NCBI RefSeq assembly: GCF_001592365.1
Contig: NZ_BCWU01000006.1
Span: 186,001-250,000, forward strand
Direction of reading: 5' to 3'
DNA: 64,000 nucleotides
DNA from: Gordonia hydrophobica NBRC 16057
Lineage (GTDB): Bacteria > Actinomycetota > Actinomycetes > Mycobacteriales > Mycobacteriaceae
The stretch's first letter is position 1. Every line of letters starts with the position of its first letter. The translations under genes and the position numbers were made by a program. The notes under the pieces were generated by a model. The model saw nothing but the letters and a program-made list of their open reading frames with translations. It did no database searches and was not told where the DNA came from. This document shows, piece after piece, positions 11,556 through 20,051 of the stretch.

Positions 11556-12788
11556 TCAGTGCACCGCCGCCCCCAACGCGGAAGCCAGTTCGCCGCGCGG
11601 CGCCACCTCGACCTGATCGAGCCCGCGCCATCGAGCCAGTCGACGCAGATCGTCGGCGAGCGACTCTGCGACCGCGCCGTGATCACGGCCGGGCTCGACG
11701 TGCGCGGCGAGGACGCGAAGGACACCCGCCGACCTGTCTGCCTTCAGGTCCACGCGGGCGACCAACTCCTCGCCCATCAGGTACGGGAGCACGTAGTAGC
11801 CGTGGACGCGCTTGTTCTCCGGGACGTAGATCTCGATGCGGTACCGGAAGTCGAAGAGCCGCTGCGTCCGCGGTCGGAAGAACACCAGCGGATCGAACGG
11901 CGACAGCAGCGTCGATCGGTCCACTCGGCGCGGCAGTCGTGCGTCCCGGTGCAGGTAGGCGTGCTCGTCCCACCCGTCGACCTGCACCGTGGTCACCTCT
12001 CCGGCGTCGACGAGGTCGGGCAGCACGTCGCGGACCTCGGCGGCTTTGAGTCGGTAGTAGTCGGCGAGATCGGCGACCGTCGCCACGCCGTGCGACGCCG
12101 CGGCGCGAGCGACCAACGCGCGGTGAGCGTCCCGACGACCGACGACGCGGCCCACCCGGTCCTCGCCGACCACGCGTTCGGCGAGGTCGTAGTGGCGATG
12201 GAAGTGCTCGCTCCGAACCGCAGACAGGGTGCCTGCCGCGAACATCGCCTCGCAGAGGTGCTTCACCTCCCCGCGGATCCACCAGGCGCCCTTCTCCCCC
12301 GGCGCCCGGGTGATCCCCAGTTCCGCTTCGATCTCTCGGGGGACGACCGCTCCCTTCTCGGCGATCACCGCGAGCACGTCGGCGGCCTGGGACCGGTTGC
12401 GCTGCAAGATCTCCCGGGTGTGGCGATACCGGCCGTCGCGGTACTCGTCCATCCGCCAGCCGAACAGCGGCCAGTCGTCGACCGGGATCAGCGCCGCCTC
12501 GTGGGCCCAGTACTCCGCGAGCAGCCGCGGTGCTCGCGCACTGGGTCGCCAGGCAGCGCGGTCGACGAGCGCGTCGTCGTAGGGTCCGATCCTGCTGAAC
12601 GTCGGCAGATAGTGTGCACGGGCCAGGATGTTGACCGAGTCCATCTGCAGCAGCCTCGTCCGCCCCAGCACTCGCGTGAAGTGGCTGCGCGTCGGTGCGC
12701 CCGTCGGCAGCCGGTCGGTGAATCCCTGTGCCGCCAGCGCGATTCGACGGGCCTGCGGAATCGAGAGCCGATCCGGCGCCCTCGACAT
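11556..12788 (-). CDS. YcaQ/AlkX-type winged-helix DNA glycosylase family protein
   Basis: A 410-residue protein of the winged-helix family that includes E. coli YcaQ (AlkX) and Streptomyces AlkZ, DNA glycosylases that remove bulky alkyl lesions or unhook interstrand crosslinks. The N-terminal region has LLQMDSVNILARAHYL, which contains a Gln-x-Asp triplet as expected for the AlkX-like branch, and the middle region LLSPFDPLVFFRPRTQRLFDFRYRIEIYVP is typical of the family. Start ATG 12788 overlaps the stop of the upstream small oxidoreductase gene as ATGA. Enzyme activity is predicted from family membership only; some members are annotated simply as winged-helix DNA-binding proteins. Confidence 0.82.
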   Translation of the reverse strand: MSRAPDRLSIPQARRIALAAQGFTDRLPTGAPTRSHFTRVLGRTRLLQMDSVNILARAHYLPTFSRIGPYDDALVDRAAWRPSARAPRLLAEYWAHEAALIPVDDWPLFGWRMDEYRDGRYRHTREILQRNRSQAADVLAVIAEKGAVVPREIEAELGITRAPGEKGAWWIRGEVKHLCEAMFAAGTLSAVRSEHFHRHYDLAERVVGEDRVGRVVGRRDAHRALVARAAASHGVATVADLADYYRLKAAEVRDVLPDLVDAGEVTTVQVDGWDEHAYLHRDARLPRRVDRSTLLSPFDPLVFFRPRTQRLFDFRYRIEIYVPENKRVHGYYVLPYLMGEELVARVDLKADRSAGVLRVLAAHVEPGRDHGAVAESLADDLRRLARWRGLDQVEVAPRGELASALGAAVH

Positions 12789-13135
12789 CAGGGCAGCGGA
12801 TCCAGGGTGATGACCACGGCGGTGCCCTTGTCTCCCACCTTGGCAACGCCGGTGCCGGTGCGGTCGACGCCGTCGAGCCGGATCCCGATCGGTTCGGGGC
12901 CCGACGCGAAGTTGCGCCACCAGGTCTTGCGGTCGGCCATCGCGACACCGACGACCACCTGATCGTCCCCACGACGCTCGAACACGATCGGCAACGTGAC
13001 CCGTTTGCCGCTGCGCCGTCCGGTGTAGGTGATGTCCGTCATCGACTTGAAGACCGTGCGTTTCAGGAACGGAATCCGCAGCAGGGGTTCCATCACCGCA
13101 TTGACGCCACGCGCACTCCACTGAAAGGTACTCAC
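12788..13135 (-). CDS. Small nitroreductase/quinone-reductase (DUF385-like) protein
   Basis: A 115-residue protein resembling the split-barrel DUF385/Ddn-like deazaflavin- or flavin-dependent family. The key visible piece is TDITYTGRRSGKRVTLPI, the Tyr/Thr-Gly-Arg-x-Ser-Gly loop that contacts the cofactor phosphate, followed by VVGVAMADRKTWWRNF. It is shorter than Ddn (about 150 residues), lacking part of the N-terminal helix region. GTG 13135 is the start. It is coupled by a 4-bp overlap to the YcaQ-like gene. Cofactor identity (F420, FMN or none) cannot be told from the sequence. Confidence 0.7.
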   Translation of the reverse strand: MSTFQWSARGVNAVMEPLLRIPFLKRTVFKSMTDITYTGRRSGKRVTLPIVFERRGDDQVVVGVAMADRKTWWRNFASGPEPIGIRLDGVDRTGTGVAKVGDKGTAVVITLDPLP

Positions 13136-13175
13136 AGCGCCCAGCGTAGTGGTGCCCTCCGACAGCCGAGCCCGG

Positions 13176-13586
13176 TCACTGCCCGGCGTCGTTGATCCGC
13201 ACCATGTTGCCCGCCGGATCGCGGAAGGCGCAGTCGCGCGGACCCCACGGCTGTTTGATCGGCTCCTGGAGCACCTCAGCGCCCGACGCGGAAACCTTCT
13301 CGAACATCGCGTCGAGGTCGGAGGAACGGAAGACGATCGGCGGCATCATGCCCTTGGCGACGAGCCGGTGCAGGGCCTCGGCATCCTCCGGCGACCGTCC
13401 CCCGCCGGGCTGAGACAGCACGATCTCGACGCCGCTCTGGTCGGGCATGCCGAGGGTGACCCAGTGGTGGTCGCCGTTGGCGACGTCGCGGACCACCTCC
13501 AAGCCGAGAGCGTCCCGGTAGAAGCCGAGAGCGGCGTCGATGTCGTCGACGGTGATGGGACAGTACGTGATCTCGATGTTGGTCAT
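13176..13586 (-). CDS. VOC (glyoxalase/bleomycin-resistance) family protein
   Basis: A 136-residue vicinal-oxygen-chelate protein made of two beta-alpha-beta-beta-beta modules. It begins MTNIEITYCPITVDDIDAAL with LGFYRDALGLEVVRD, and ends with the typical WGPRDCAFRDPAGNMVRI. VOC proteins are metal-dependent isomerases, dioxygenases or antibiotic-binding proteins; nothing here decides which. I take ATG 13586, 14 codons inside the longest reading, because it matches the family start. An AraC-type regulator is the next gene upstream on the same strand, about 70 bp away, which could control it. Confidence 0.82.
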   Translation of the reverse strand: MTNIEITYCPITVDDIDAALGFYRDALGLEVVRDVANGDHHWVTLGMPDQSGVEIVLSQPGGGRSPEDAEALHRLVAKGMMPPIVFRSSDLDAMFEKVSASGAEVLQEPIKQPWGPRDCAFRDPAGNMVRINDAGQ

Positions 13587-13653
13587 GTCAACCAAACTAG
13601 GTCGATCGCCGCGAGGCCGCTTCTCCAAAACTGCTCAGTTGCCGCGCCGTCGC

Positions 13654-14052
13654 TCAGCCGAACGGCATCGGACGCACGAGGATCTTGGTCATGCACGACG
13701 GCAACCCCTCGAGGCTCTCGTGTGACCGGGCTCGGTAGGCACTCGGCGTCTCGCCGGTCAGCCGCCGAAACGTGCTGCTGAACGATCCGAGCGAGGTGAA
13801 CCCGACCTCGACGCACGCATCGGTGACACTGGTACCCGCCCGCAGCAGTGCCATCGCGCGTTCGACGCGTCGAGTGACGAGGTAGCCGTACGGAGTCTCG
13901 CCGTAGGCGATCTTGAACTCGCGACTGAAGTGCGCCGTCGACATCAGCGCCCGTCCCGCCATCGTCGGAACGTCCAGCGGCTCGGCGTACCGACGGTCCA
14001 TCAGATCACGCGCCCGCCGCAGATGCGCCAGGGTCTCGGGCGACTGAGTCAT
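13654..14052 (-). CDS. AraC-family transcriptional regulator (DNA-binding domain only)
   Basis: A 132-residue protein that is nearly all AraC/XylS DNA-binding domain. Two helix-turn-helix units are visible: VPTMAGRALMSTAHFSREFKIAYGETPYGYL and the family signature region SVTDACVEVGFTSLGSFSSTFRRLTGETPSAYR. There is no ligand-binding N-terminal domain, so it either responds to another protein or acts constitutively, like the short MarA/SoxS class. It sits just upstream of the VOC gene with the same orientation and is a likely regulator of it. Start ATG 14052. Confidence 0.88.
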   Translation of the reverse strand: MTQSPETLAHLRRARDLMDRRYAEPLDVPTMAGRALMSTAHFSREFKIAYGETPYGYLVTRRVERAMALLRAGTSVTDACVEVGFTSLGSFSSTFRRLTGETPSAYRARSHESLEGLPSCMTKILVRPMPFG

Positions 14053-14082
14053 GCCGAACCCCGAGTCAAGCCACGCCCCGCG

Positions 14083-14505
14083 TCATGCCACGCCCCGCCC
14101 CAGCAGTTCGGGCACTCCTCCCGGCACCCGGCTCCACCGGTCGCCGCGGACGTCGGTGAACTCCAGGTGCACCGTCCCGTGACCCGGTCCGTCGACGGTC
14201 TCGTCGCGGTGCGTCCCTGGCGGGAGCTGGGTCGCGGTCCAGATCTCGCGGTCACCGCCCTTCACCACGACGTCGTGGATCGGATGCCCCGAGTCGTTGT
14301 TGACGTGCAGGGCCGCGTCGTGGATCCACGCCGAGACACGGTCGACGTGCTCCCGTCGACGCATCCACGTCTCGAGTTTCTCCTTGGTCTTGCGCGCCGA
14401 CCGTTCCCGGTGGATCTGCCAGAAGGCGACCACGAACGCGCCGATGGTGCCGATCGAGCCCACCCACGTGGCCCAGTCGCCCAGCTCCAGTTCCAGATTC
14501 AGCAC
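14083..14505 (-). CDS. Small membrane-anchored hypothetical protein
   Basis: A 140-residue protein of unknown function. Near its N-terminus WATWVGSIGTIGAFVVAFWQIHRE is one predicted membrane helix, followed by a basic stretch and a soluble C-terminal part (residues about 60-140) with beta-rich character. I chose GTG 14505 because GGAGG lies five bases upstream; a TTG at 14532 would add nine residues. It follows dfrA on the same strand after about 100 bp. Proteins with this layout occur widely in actinobacteria without assigned function. Confidence 0.65.
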   Translation of the reverse strand: MLNLELELGDWATWVGSIGTIGAFVVAFWQIHRERSARKTKEKLETWMRRREHVDRVSAWIHDAALHVNNDSGHPIHDVVVKGGDREIWTATQLPPGTHRDETVDGPGHGTVHLEFTDVRGDRWSRVPGGVPELLGRGVA

Positions 14506-14602
14506 ATCGCCTCCACTGCCGCCGTCTGACAACGACCATATCGGAGAACTGCGCCACCGACACCGGTCTGGGGACCGACGGCGCCCCCGTGGCCGATCGC
14601 GG

Positions 14603-15091
14603 CTACCGCCGCACGTAGTCGACGAACCGGTACAGGGTTCCGGTCGACGAGTACAACCACTCCCCCTCGGACTCCACCAGCCACTGGTCCGAGTTCACCT
14701 CCGGCGCAAAGGCGTCCGCGCCGTCGACCAGCACGTCGATCTCGGTCACGCGCAAGTGCGTCGCACGATCCATGGCGAGCGTGTAGATCTCGCCGCCGCC
14801 GATGACGGCGGCCGCGTGCCCGGCGATCGCCAGCGCCGCATCGAGTCCGTCGGCCACGTCGGCGCCGTCGGCCACGAAGTCAGCCGACCTGGTGATGACG
14901 ATGTTCCGACGTCCGGGCAGCGGACGGAACGCCGCGGGCAGCGATTCCCACGTCTTGCGTCCCATGATCACCGCACCGGCACCGGTGAGTTCCTTGAACC
15001 GCTTCATGTCCTCCGGGACCCGCCATGGGATGGCGCCCGCCTTGCCGATCGCGCCGACGCGGTCCTGCGCCCAGACCAGTTCGATGCTCAT
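14603..15091 (-). CDS. dfrA: Dihydrofolate reductase
   Basis: Reduces dihydrofolate with NADPH, regenerating the tetrahydrofolate consumed by ThyA. The 162-residue protein has VWAQDRVGAIGKAGAIPWRVPEDM with the active-site acidic residue, GRKTWESLP for NADPH binding, and AVIGGGEIYTLAM near the C-terminus. It lies 12 bp downstream of thyA, the ThyA-DfrA order of mycobacteria, and is probably on the MarR-thyA-dfrA transcript. ATG 15091. Confidence 0.97.
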   Translation of the reverse strand: MSIELVWAQDRVGAIGKAGAIPWRVPEDMKRFKELTGAGAVIMGRKTWESLPAAFRPLPGRRNIVITRSADFVADGADVADGLDAALAIAGHAAAVIGGGEIYTLAMDRATHLRVTEIDVLVDGADAFAPEVNSDQWLVESEGEWLYSSTGTLYRFVDYVRR

Positions 15092-15103
15092 CGCCGGGAC
15101 GCC

Positions 15104-15910
15104 TCAGACCGCCACCGGGGCTTTGATCGCCGGGTGCGACTGATATCCGACGATCTCGATGTCGTCGAACTCGTAGTCGAAGATCGAGTCCGCCTTGTGC
15201 AGAGTGAGCGTCGGATACGGCAGCGGCTCGCGGGTCAGCTGTTCGGTGACCTGCTCAACGTGGTTGTCGTAGATGTGGCAGTCGCCGCCGGTCCACACGA
15301 AGTCCCCGACCTCGAGCCCGGCCTGCTGCGCCATCATGTGCGTCAGCAACGCATACGAGGCGATGTTGAACGGAACGCCCAGGAAGAGGTCGGCGCTGCG
15401 CTGATACAGCTGGCAGCTGAGCTTCCCGTCGGCGACATAGAACTGGAAGAACGCATGGCACGGCGGCAACGCCATCTGGGGGATCTCGCCGACGTTCCAC
15501 GCGGACACGATGTTGCGGCGCGAGTCCGGATTCTGTTTCAGGGTCTCGAGCGCCGCTGCGATCTGATCGACGTGCTCGCCCGACGGCGTCGGCCAGTTGC
15601 GCCACTGCACTCCGTACACCGGGCCCAGTTCGCCGTCGGGCGCAGCCCACTCGTCCCAGATCGTGACACCCCGTTCCTGGAGCCAGCGCACGTTGGAGTC
15701 GCCGCGCAGGAACCACAGGAGCTCGTACACGATCGACTTCAGATGCACCTTCTTGGTGGTGATCAACGGGAAGCCCGCGGACAGGTCGAATCGCAGTTGA
15801 TGCCCGAAGACGCTGCGGGTTCCGGTGCCGGTGCGGTCGGACTTCGGCGTGCCGGTGTCCATGACCAACTGCAGCAGGTCCTCGTACGGGGTCGGGATGG
15901 TCGTGCTCAC
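15104..15910 (-). CDS. thyA: Thymidylate synthase (folate-dependent)
   Basis: Methylates dUMP to dTMP with methylene-tetrahydrofolate, producing dihydrofolate for the adjacent DfrA. The 268-residue protein has [13 protein letters not shown] at the N-terminus, the catalytic Cys in [12 protein letters not shown], and the C-terminal [10 protein letters not shown] ending typical of the family. The start is GTG 15910, overlapping the MarR stop as GTGA. A longer reading from 16015 lies inside the MarR gene and is rejected. The genome thus has both ThyA and ThyX (at 6478-7227), so dTMP synthesis is redundant but only ThyA depends on DfrA. Confidence 0.97.
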   Translation of the reverse strand: MSTTIPTPYEDLLQLVMDTGTPKSDRTGTGTRSVFGHQLRFDLSAGFPLITTKKVHLKSIVYELLWFLRGDSNVRWLQERGVTIWDEWAAPDGELGPVYGVQWRNWPTPSGEHVDQIAAALETLKQNPDSRRNIVSAWNVGEIPQMALPPCHAFFQFYVADGKLSCQLYQRSADLFLGVPFNIASYALLTHMMAQQAGLEVGDFVWTGGDCHIYDNHVEQVTEQLTREPLPYPTLTLHKADSIFDYEFDDIEIVGYQSHPAIKAPVAV

Positions 15911-16362
15911 GTGACCGAGTGTAAGCGAGGGTCCTCCGGATCGACGAGTGCGCGCAGGCGTTCGAGCGCCTTCGTCAGTGCCGCGAAATCGCGATCGCCC
16001 AGATGCGCGGCCCACTCCCGTTCGATCCGTGCCTCCTCGGCGCGTGCCGCCGGAATCATCGCCAGCGCCTGTTCGGTGAACCGAACCAGTCGGACGCGAC
16101 CGTCGCTCGGATCCGACGCACGCATCACGTAGCCCGCAGCCTCGAGTCGGTCGACGAGCACGGTGGCCGTCTGCTTGGTGATCTGTGCGCGTTCGGCGAG
16201 CGTCGAGATGCGCGACCCGCCGTCCTGGATGCCGGCCATCAGTCGCGCCTGCGCGATGGTCAGGTCCTCGAATCCCGCGGCGCGGACGGCCTCGACGATC
16301 CGCGTCTCAGCGTGCCTCCCCGCGATCGACATCAGCAGGCTGGTCGGGAGAGACCGGGGCAT
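15907..16362 (-). CDS. MarR-family transcriptional regulator
   Basis: A 151-residue MarR repressor-like protein. The winged helix-turn-helix is visible in [48 protein letters not shown], with the basic wing. ATG 16362 lies only a few bases from a perfect 25-bp inverted repeat (16369-16427) shared with the divergent gene at 16436, which strongly suggests autoregulation and control of that gene. Its stop overlaps the thyA start (GTGA), so thyA and dfrA would be under the same promoter. Ligand unknown. Confidence 0.93.
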   Translation of the reverse strand: MPRSLPTSLLMSIAGRHAETRIVEAVRAAGFEDLTIAQARLMAGIQDGGSRISTLAERAQITKQTATVLVDRLEAAGYVMRASDPSDGRVRLVRFTEQALAMIPAARAEEARIEREWAAHLGDRDFAALTKALERLRALVDPEDPRLHSVT

Positions 16363-16368
16363 GCGAAC

Positions 16369-16427
16369 TCCTTGATCTGGTTCGTTGTACGAAATAATCT
16401 AGTTCGTACAACGAACCAGATCAAGGA
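16369..16427. promoter_or_regulatory. Perfect 25-bp inverted repeat, probable MarR operator
   Basis: The arms 16369-16393 and 16403-16427 are exact reverse complements, separated by a 9-bp AT-rich spacer (ATAATCTAG). Each arm contains its own small palindrome TTCGTTGTACGAA, so the site is two operator-like elements in opposite orientation. It fills the space between the divergent MarR gene (start 16362) and the DinB-fold gene (start 16436). The AT-rich centre could hold -10 elements for both directions. Confidence 0.85.
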
Positions 16428-16435
16428 TCGCGCTC

Positions 16436-17029
16436 ATGACCGACACCGAACTGTGGAGACTCGTCGACGATCAGCGCGCGAGAACGGCGGAGATGTTCGC
16501 CTCACTCGCACGTCACCAGTGGGCGGCGCCCTCCCTCTGCGACGGATGGACCGTGCGAGAGGTCGGAGCGCATCTGACCTTGCAGAGCATGGGCCTCGGT
16601 CGAACGCTCCGCGTCGCCCTGCGTCACCCCGGCACCATCAATCGCGTGATCGACGCCAGTTCCCGGTCGGCCGCCGCTCGCCTCACCACCGACGAGATCG
16701 TCGAACGCCTCCGACGACTCGTCGGAGTGCACCGCCCGAACGCGTTCACGAGCGTCGACGAGGCCCTCGTCGACGCGGTGGTCCACACGCTCGACGTGAC
16801 CGAACCGCTCGGCATCGACGCCGCGACCTCGGACGCCGCCGTCCACGCGGTGCTCGACCGACTCGCCGGCTACCACCGAACTGGGAGGACCGCAGTCTTC
16901 CGCCCCGTCGCGACCGACGACCGGCGCTTCGTCGCCAGCGATCTCTCGTGGTCGTGGGGTTCGGGATCGACCGTCGAGGCCCCCGGCACCACCCTGCTGC
17001 TCGTCCTGTCCGGGCGCCGCCCGTCGTAG
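16436..17029 (+). CDS. Mycothiol-dependent (maleylpyruvate isomerase-like) DinB-fold protein
   Basis: A 197-residue MDMPI-family protein. The N-terminal half includes LARHQWAAPSLCDGWTVREVGAHLTLQSM, with a metal-ligand His in the expected helix, and a second ligand region around VVHTLDVTEPLG. Members bind a divalent metal through three His and use mycothiol in isomerisation or transfer reactions. It is divergent from, and shares the inverted-repeat operator with, the MarR gene, so it is the likely main target of that regulator; it might detoxify the MarR ligand. Substrate unknown. Confidence 0.82.
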   Translation: MTDTELWRLVDDQRARTAEMFASLARHQWAAPSLCDGWTVREVGAHLTLQSMGLGRTLRVALRHPGTINRVIDASSRSAAARLTTDEIVERLRRLVGVHRPNAFTSVDEALVDAVVHTLDVTEPLGIDAATSDAAVHAVLDRLAGYHRTGRTAVFRPVATDDRRFVASDLSWSWGSGSTVEAPGTTLLLVLSGRRPS

Positions 17030-17088
17030 ACGGCGTCCATATCGACCACCGATCACGGAACCGCGGCTCGACGCGCGACAATGGCAGG

Positions 17089-18303
17089 GTGACGCCTGCC
17101 TCCGATCTCCGACCACCGGAACGTCCCGACCTGACCGCCGAACTCAGCCGCATCGGCGAGGTGCTCGCGGCGCGGATCGACGACCTCGCCGATCGCGTCA
17201 CCACGGCCATCCACCGCGACATCACGTACTACCAGACAGCCGAGCACATCCCCCGGGACACGACGATCAGCGTGGTGCGCGCCAACTTCGCCGAATGGGT
17301 CCGCGCCATCACCGACGACAACGACTTCGAGACCACCACCGCACGGAGCACCGGCGCGTCACGCGCCGCACTCGGTGTGCCACTGCCTGCGCTGATGCAC
17401 GCGTATCGCGTGGGATTTCAGACCCTCTGGCAGGAGTTTCGGAGCATCGCCGAATCAGATCAGACCTTCTCCCGCCGCGCCGTCTTCGCCGCCACCGAGC
17501 GGATCTGGAGCGGGTACGACCGCTTCGCCAACGAGGTGGCCGACGCCCATCGCGACGCCACCAATGAGCAGATCCGCGACGACGCCGCAGAGCGCGCCGC
17601 GCTCACCGAGCACCTTCTAGAAGGACGGTTCACCAGCAAGACCAATCTCTGGGAGACCGCGGCGCTGCTGCAGATCCCCACGCGCGGCCCCTATCTCGCC
17701 GTCGCCGCCGCGACCGAGGTGATCGGCAGGCAGCCACTGCACGGCGTCGAGAACAAGTTGCGCGGACTCGATCTGCGATCGGCGTGGCGTCTGCTGCCCG
17801 ACCAGCAGATCGGCCTTATCCACGCGCCGACACCTACCGCGGCCGACGCCGCCCTCCAACTGCTCGGCAGAGTCACCTCCGGCCGAGTCGGTGTCAGCGC
17901 ACCGTTCACCGAACTCACCCACATCGGCCGAGCGCTCAAATACGCTCGCATCTCACTGGCCGGCCCCGGCCGGGGCGTCACTCAGTTCGACGACTCCGTC
18001 CTCGGGATCGCCGCGGTCGCGACCCCCGAGGTCAGTACCGGTCTCGCCCAGTCGGTGCTGCACAAGCTGTACGAGCTCGCTCCCCCTGATCGCGAGCTGC
18101 TCATCGACACGTTCCGTGCGTGGGTGCACGCCGACGGGAACGTCGGCGAGACTGCCGACGCCCTGTTCGTCCACCGCAACACCATTCGGCACCGATTGCG
18201 GCGCATCGAGACTCTGACAGGACGATCGACCTCGTCACCACGGGAGTTGGCCGAACTCTGCCTCGCCTTCGAGGTCGACGCACGCTTGAACGTGACCGAC
18301 TGA
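17089..18303 (+). CDS. PucR/CdaR-type helix-turn-helix regulator
   Basis: A 404-residue regulator. The N-terminal two-thirds form the RsbRD/GGDEF-like sensory region used by actinobacterial PucR proteins, and the C-terminal 60 residues are the HTH_30 domain, TFRAWVHADGNVGETADALFVHRNTIRHRLRRIETLTG. The only open start is GTG 17089; the nearby ATG at 17081 is in another frame and stops at once. It lies just upstream of an acyl-CoA synthetase on the same strand, separated by 138 bp with a short palindrome, so the synthetase could be a target. Ligand unknown. Confidence 0.88.
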   Translation: MTPASDLRPPERPDLTAELSRIGEVLAARIDDLADRVTTAIHRDITYYQTAEHIPRDTTISVVRANFAEWVRAITDDNDFETTTARSTGASRAALGVPLPALMHAYRVGFQTLWQEFRSIAESDQTFSRRAVFAATERIWSGYDRFANEVADAHRDATNEQIRDDAAERAALTEHLLEGRFTSKTNLWETAALLQIPTRGPYLAVAAATEVIGRQPLHGVENKLRGLDLRSAWRLLPDQQIGLIHAPTPTAADAALQLLGRVTSGRVGVSAPFTELTHIGRALKYARISLAGPGRGVTQFDDSVLGIAAVATPEVSTGLAQSVLHKLYELAPPDRELLIDTFRAWVHADGNVGETADALFVHRNTIRHRLRRIETLTGRSTSSPRELAELCLAFEVDARLNVTD

Positions 18304-18326
18304 CCGAACACTCGCGGCAGCACTAT

Positions 18327-18340
18327 TGTGCACATGCACA
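18327..18340. promoter_or_regulatory. Palindrome upstream of the acyl-CoA synthetase
   Basis: TGTGCA-CA-TGCACA is a perfect 6-bp inverted repeat in the 138-bp gap between the PucR-type regulator and the acyl-CoA synthetase. It lies about 100 bp before the ATG at 18442 and may be an operator. Short palindromes arise by chance, so the call is tentative. Confidence 0.3.
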
Positions 18341-18441
18341 CCGCGCCCGTCGTTACGTTAGCTGCGACACCATCGCGTACCGCACCGTTGTGGCGCACGC
18401 TGAACGGGTAGGAATTGCACCCAACACCGAAAGCGAAACCC

Positions 18442-19944
18442 ATGGCGAACCTGAGTCAGAATCTCGTCGACGCGGCCGCGGCCCGCCCGGACCACCTCGC
18501 ACTCCGGTGCGGCGACACCACGTACTCGTATGCAGCGTTCGACGATGCTTCGGCTCGAGTCGCCACCCTCCTCGCCGAGAAGGGAATCGTTCCCGGCGAC
18601 CGCGTCGGCCTCATGCTGCCGAACGTTCCCGAGTTCGCGATCCTGTTCTACGGCATTCTGCGCGCCGGCGCCGTCGCCGTCCCGATGAACCCGCTCCTGA
18701 AGTCGCGTGAGATCGCCTTCTACCTCTGCAACACCTCAGCCAAGCTGATCCTGGCCGCCTCGACCTTCGCCGACGAGGCCAAGGGCGGCGCCGAGGCGTC
18801 CGGCGCCGACTGCGTGGTCGTCGACGGACAGCTGCAGTCCGCGATCGCCGCTGCCGCTCCGCAGGCCGCCCCGATCGACCGCGACGACGTCGACACCGCC
18901 GTCATCCTGCATACCTCCGGCACCACCGGTAAGCCGAAGGGCGCCGAGCTGACCCACATCGGTCTGCACCGTAACGCCGAGATCACCGTCCGCACCCTGA
19001 TCGGCGCCGGCACTGACGACGTCCTCATGGGCTGCCTACCACTGTTCCACGTGTTCGGCCTCACCTGCGGCCTCAACGCCGCCGTGATCGCTCAGGCCAG
19101 CCTCACCCTGATCCCCCGATTCGAGCCCCTCGCCGTCCTCGATGCCATTGCCGCCGACAAGGTCACCATCTTCCTCGGCGTGCCGACCATGTACTCCGCA
19201 CTCGTCGCCTCGCGACGGCCGAGCGACGACACCAGCTCCCTCCGCGTCTGCGTGTCGGGTGGCGCCGCCCTCCCTGCCCAGGTCATCACCGACTTCGAAG
19301 CCGCCTTCAACGCCGTCATCCTCGAGGGCTACGGTCTCTCGGAGACCTCGCCGGTCGCCTGCTTCAACCACCCCGACAAGGAGCGCCGCCCCGGCACGAT
19401 CGGCACTCCGATCGAGGGCGTGCAGATGCGCGTGATCGACGTCAACGGCAAGGAAGCCGCCGTCGACGAGCCCGGTGAGATCCAGATCAAGGGTCACAAC
19501 ATCATGAAGGGCTACTGGCAGCTCCCCGACAAGACCGCCGAGGCGATCGACGCCGACGGCTGGTTCTCGACCGGTGACGTGGGCACCAAGGACGCCGACG
19601 GCTACTACCGCATCGTCGACCGCACCAAGGACATGATCATCCGTGGCGGCATGAACATCTACCCGCGCGAGGTGGAGGAAGTGCTGTACGAGCACCCGGC
19701 CGTCGCCGCAGCCGCCGTCGTCGGCATCCCGCACGAGAGCCTCGGCGAGGACGTCGGCGCCGCCGTCGCACTCAAGCCCGGAGCCGAGGTCGCCGAAGAC
19801 GATCTCCGCACCTTCGTCAAGGACCGGGTCGCCGCCTACAAGTACCCGCGTCAGATCTGGTTCGTCGAGGCACTCCCCACCGGCGCCACCGGAAAGATCC
19901 AGAAGCGCGACATCGTCGTCCCCGCCTCCGTCTCGGAGCACTGA
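18442..19944 (+). CDS. Long-chain fatty-acid--CoA ligase-like acyl-CoA synthetase
   Basis: Activates a carboxylic acid through an acyl-adenylate to its CoA thioester. The 500-residue ANL-superfamily protein shows the P-loop HTSGTTGKPKGAELTH, EGYGLSETSPV, the adenylate motif WFSTGDVG and the hinge VDRTKDMIIRGGMNIYPREVEEVL, with the C-terminal catalytic Lys in PTGATGKIQKRDI. I use ATG 18442 (MANLSQNLV), the usual family start; a TTG at 18415 preceded by an AGGA would add nine residues and is possible. Upstream is a PucR-type regulator on the same strand. Chain-length preference is not visible. Confidence 0.93.
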   Translation: MANLSQNLVDAAAARPDHLALRCGDTTYSYAAFDDASARVATLLAEKGIVPGDRVGLMLPNVPEFAILFYGILRAGAVAVPMNPLLKSREIAFYLCNTSAKLILAASTFADEAKGGAEASGADCVVVDGQLQSAIAAAAPQAAPIDRDDVDTAVILHTSGTTGKPKGAELTHIGLHRNAEITVRTLIGAGTDDVLMGCLPLFHVFGLTCGLNAAVIAQASLTLIPRFEPLAVLDAIAADKVTIFLGVPTMYSALVASRRPSDDTSSLRVCVSGGAALPAQVITDFEAAFNAVILEGYGLSETSPVACFNHPDKERRPGTIGTPIEGVQMRVIDVNGKEAAVDEPGEIQIKGHNIMKGYWQLPDKTAEAIDADGWFSTGDVGTKDADGYYRIVDRTKDMIIRGGMNIYPREVEEVLYEHPAVAAAAVVGIPHESLGEDVGAAVALKPGAEVAEDDLRTFVKDRVAAYKYPRQIWFVEALPTGATGKIQKRDIVVPASVSEH

Positions 19945-19974
19945 CCGGGCGCGCCGGGTAACCGTTCGCGCCTG

Positions 19975-20023
19975 AGGCGTCGCTTCCCGCTACTTGTGTG
20001 ACATGGAGCGGGAGGCGACGCTT
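19975..20023. terminator. Bidirectional terminator hairpin between convergent genes
   Basis: GCGTCGCTTCCCGCT at 19977-19991 pairs with AGCGGGAGGCGACGC at 20007-20021 with a single wobble, around a 15-base loop. It lies between the stop of the acyl-CoA synthetase (19944) and the stop of the convergent flavodoxin-like gene (20052), so it can terminate both transcripts. No long U-tract follows, as is common in actinobacteria. Confidence 0.8.
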
Positions 20024-20051
20024 CGAGCGGGATTCGCGAGGTCGCGCGCGA

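Noticed and set aside
15910-16015. A longer ThyA start at 16015.
   Set aside because: The added 35 residues are encoded inside the MarR gene in another frame and match no ThyA; GTG 15910 overlaps the MarR stop as GTGA.
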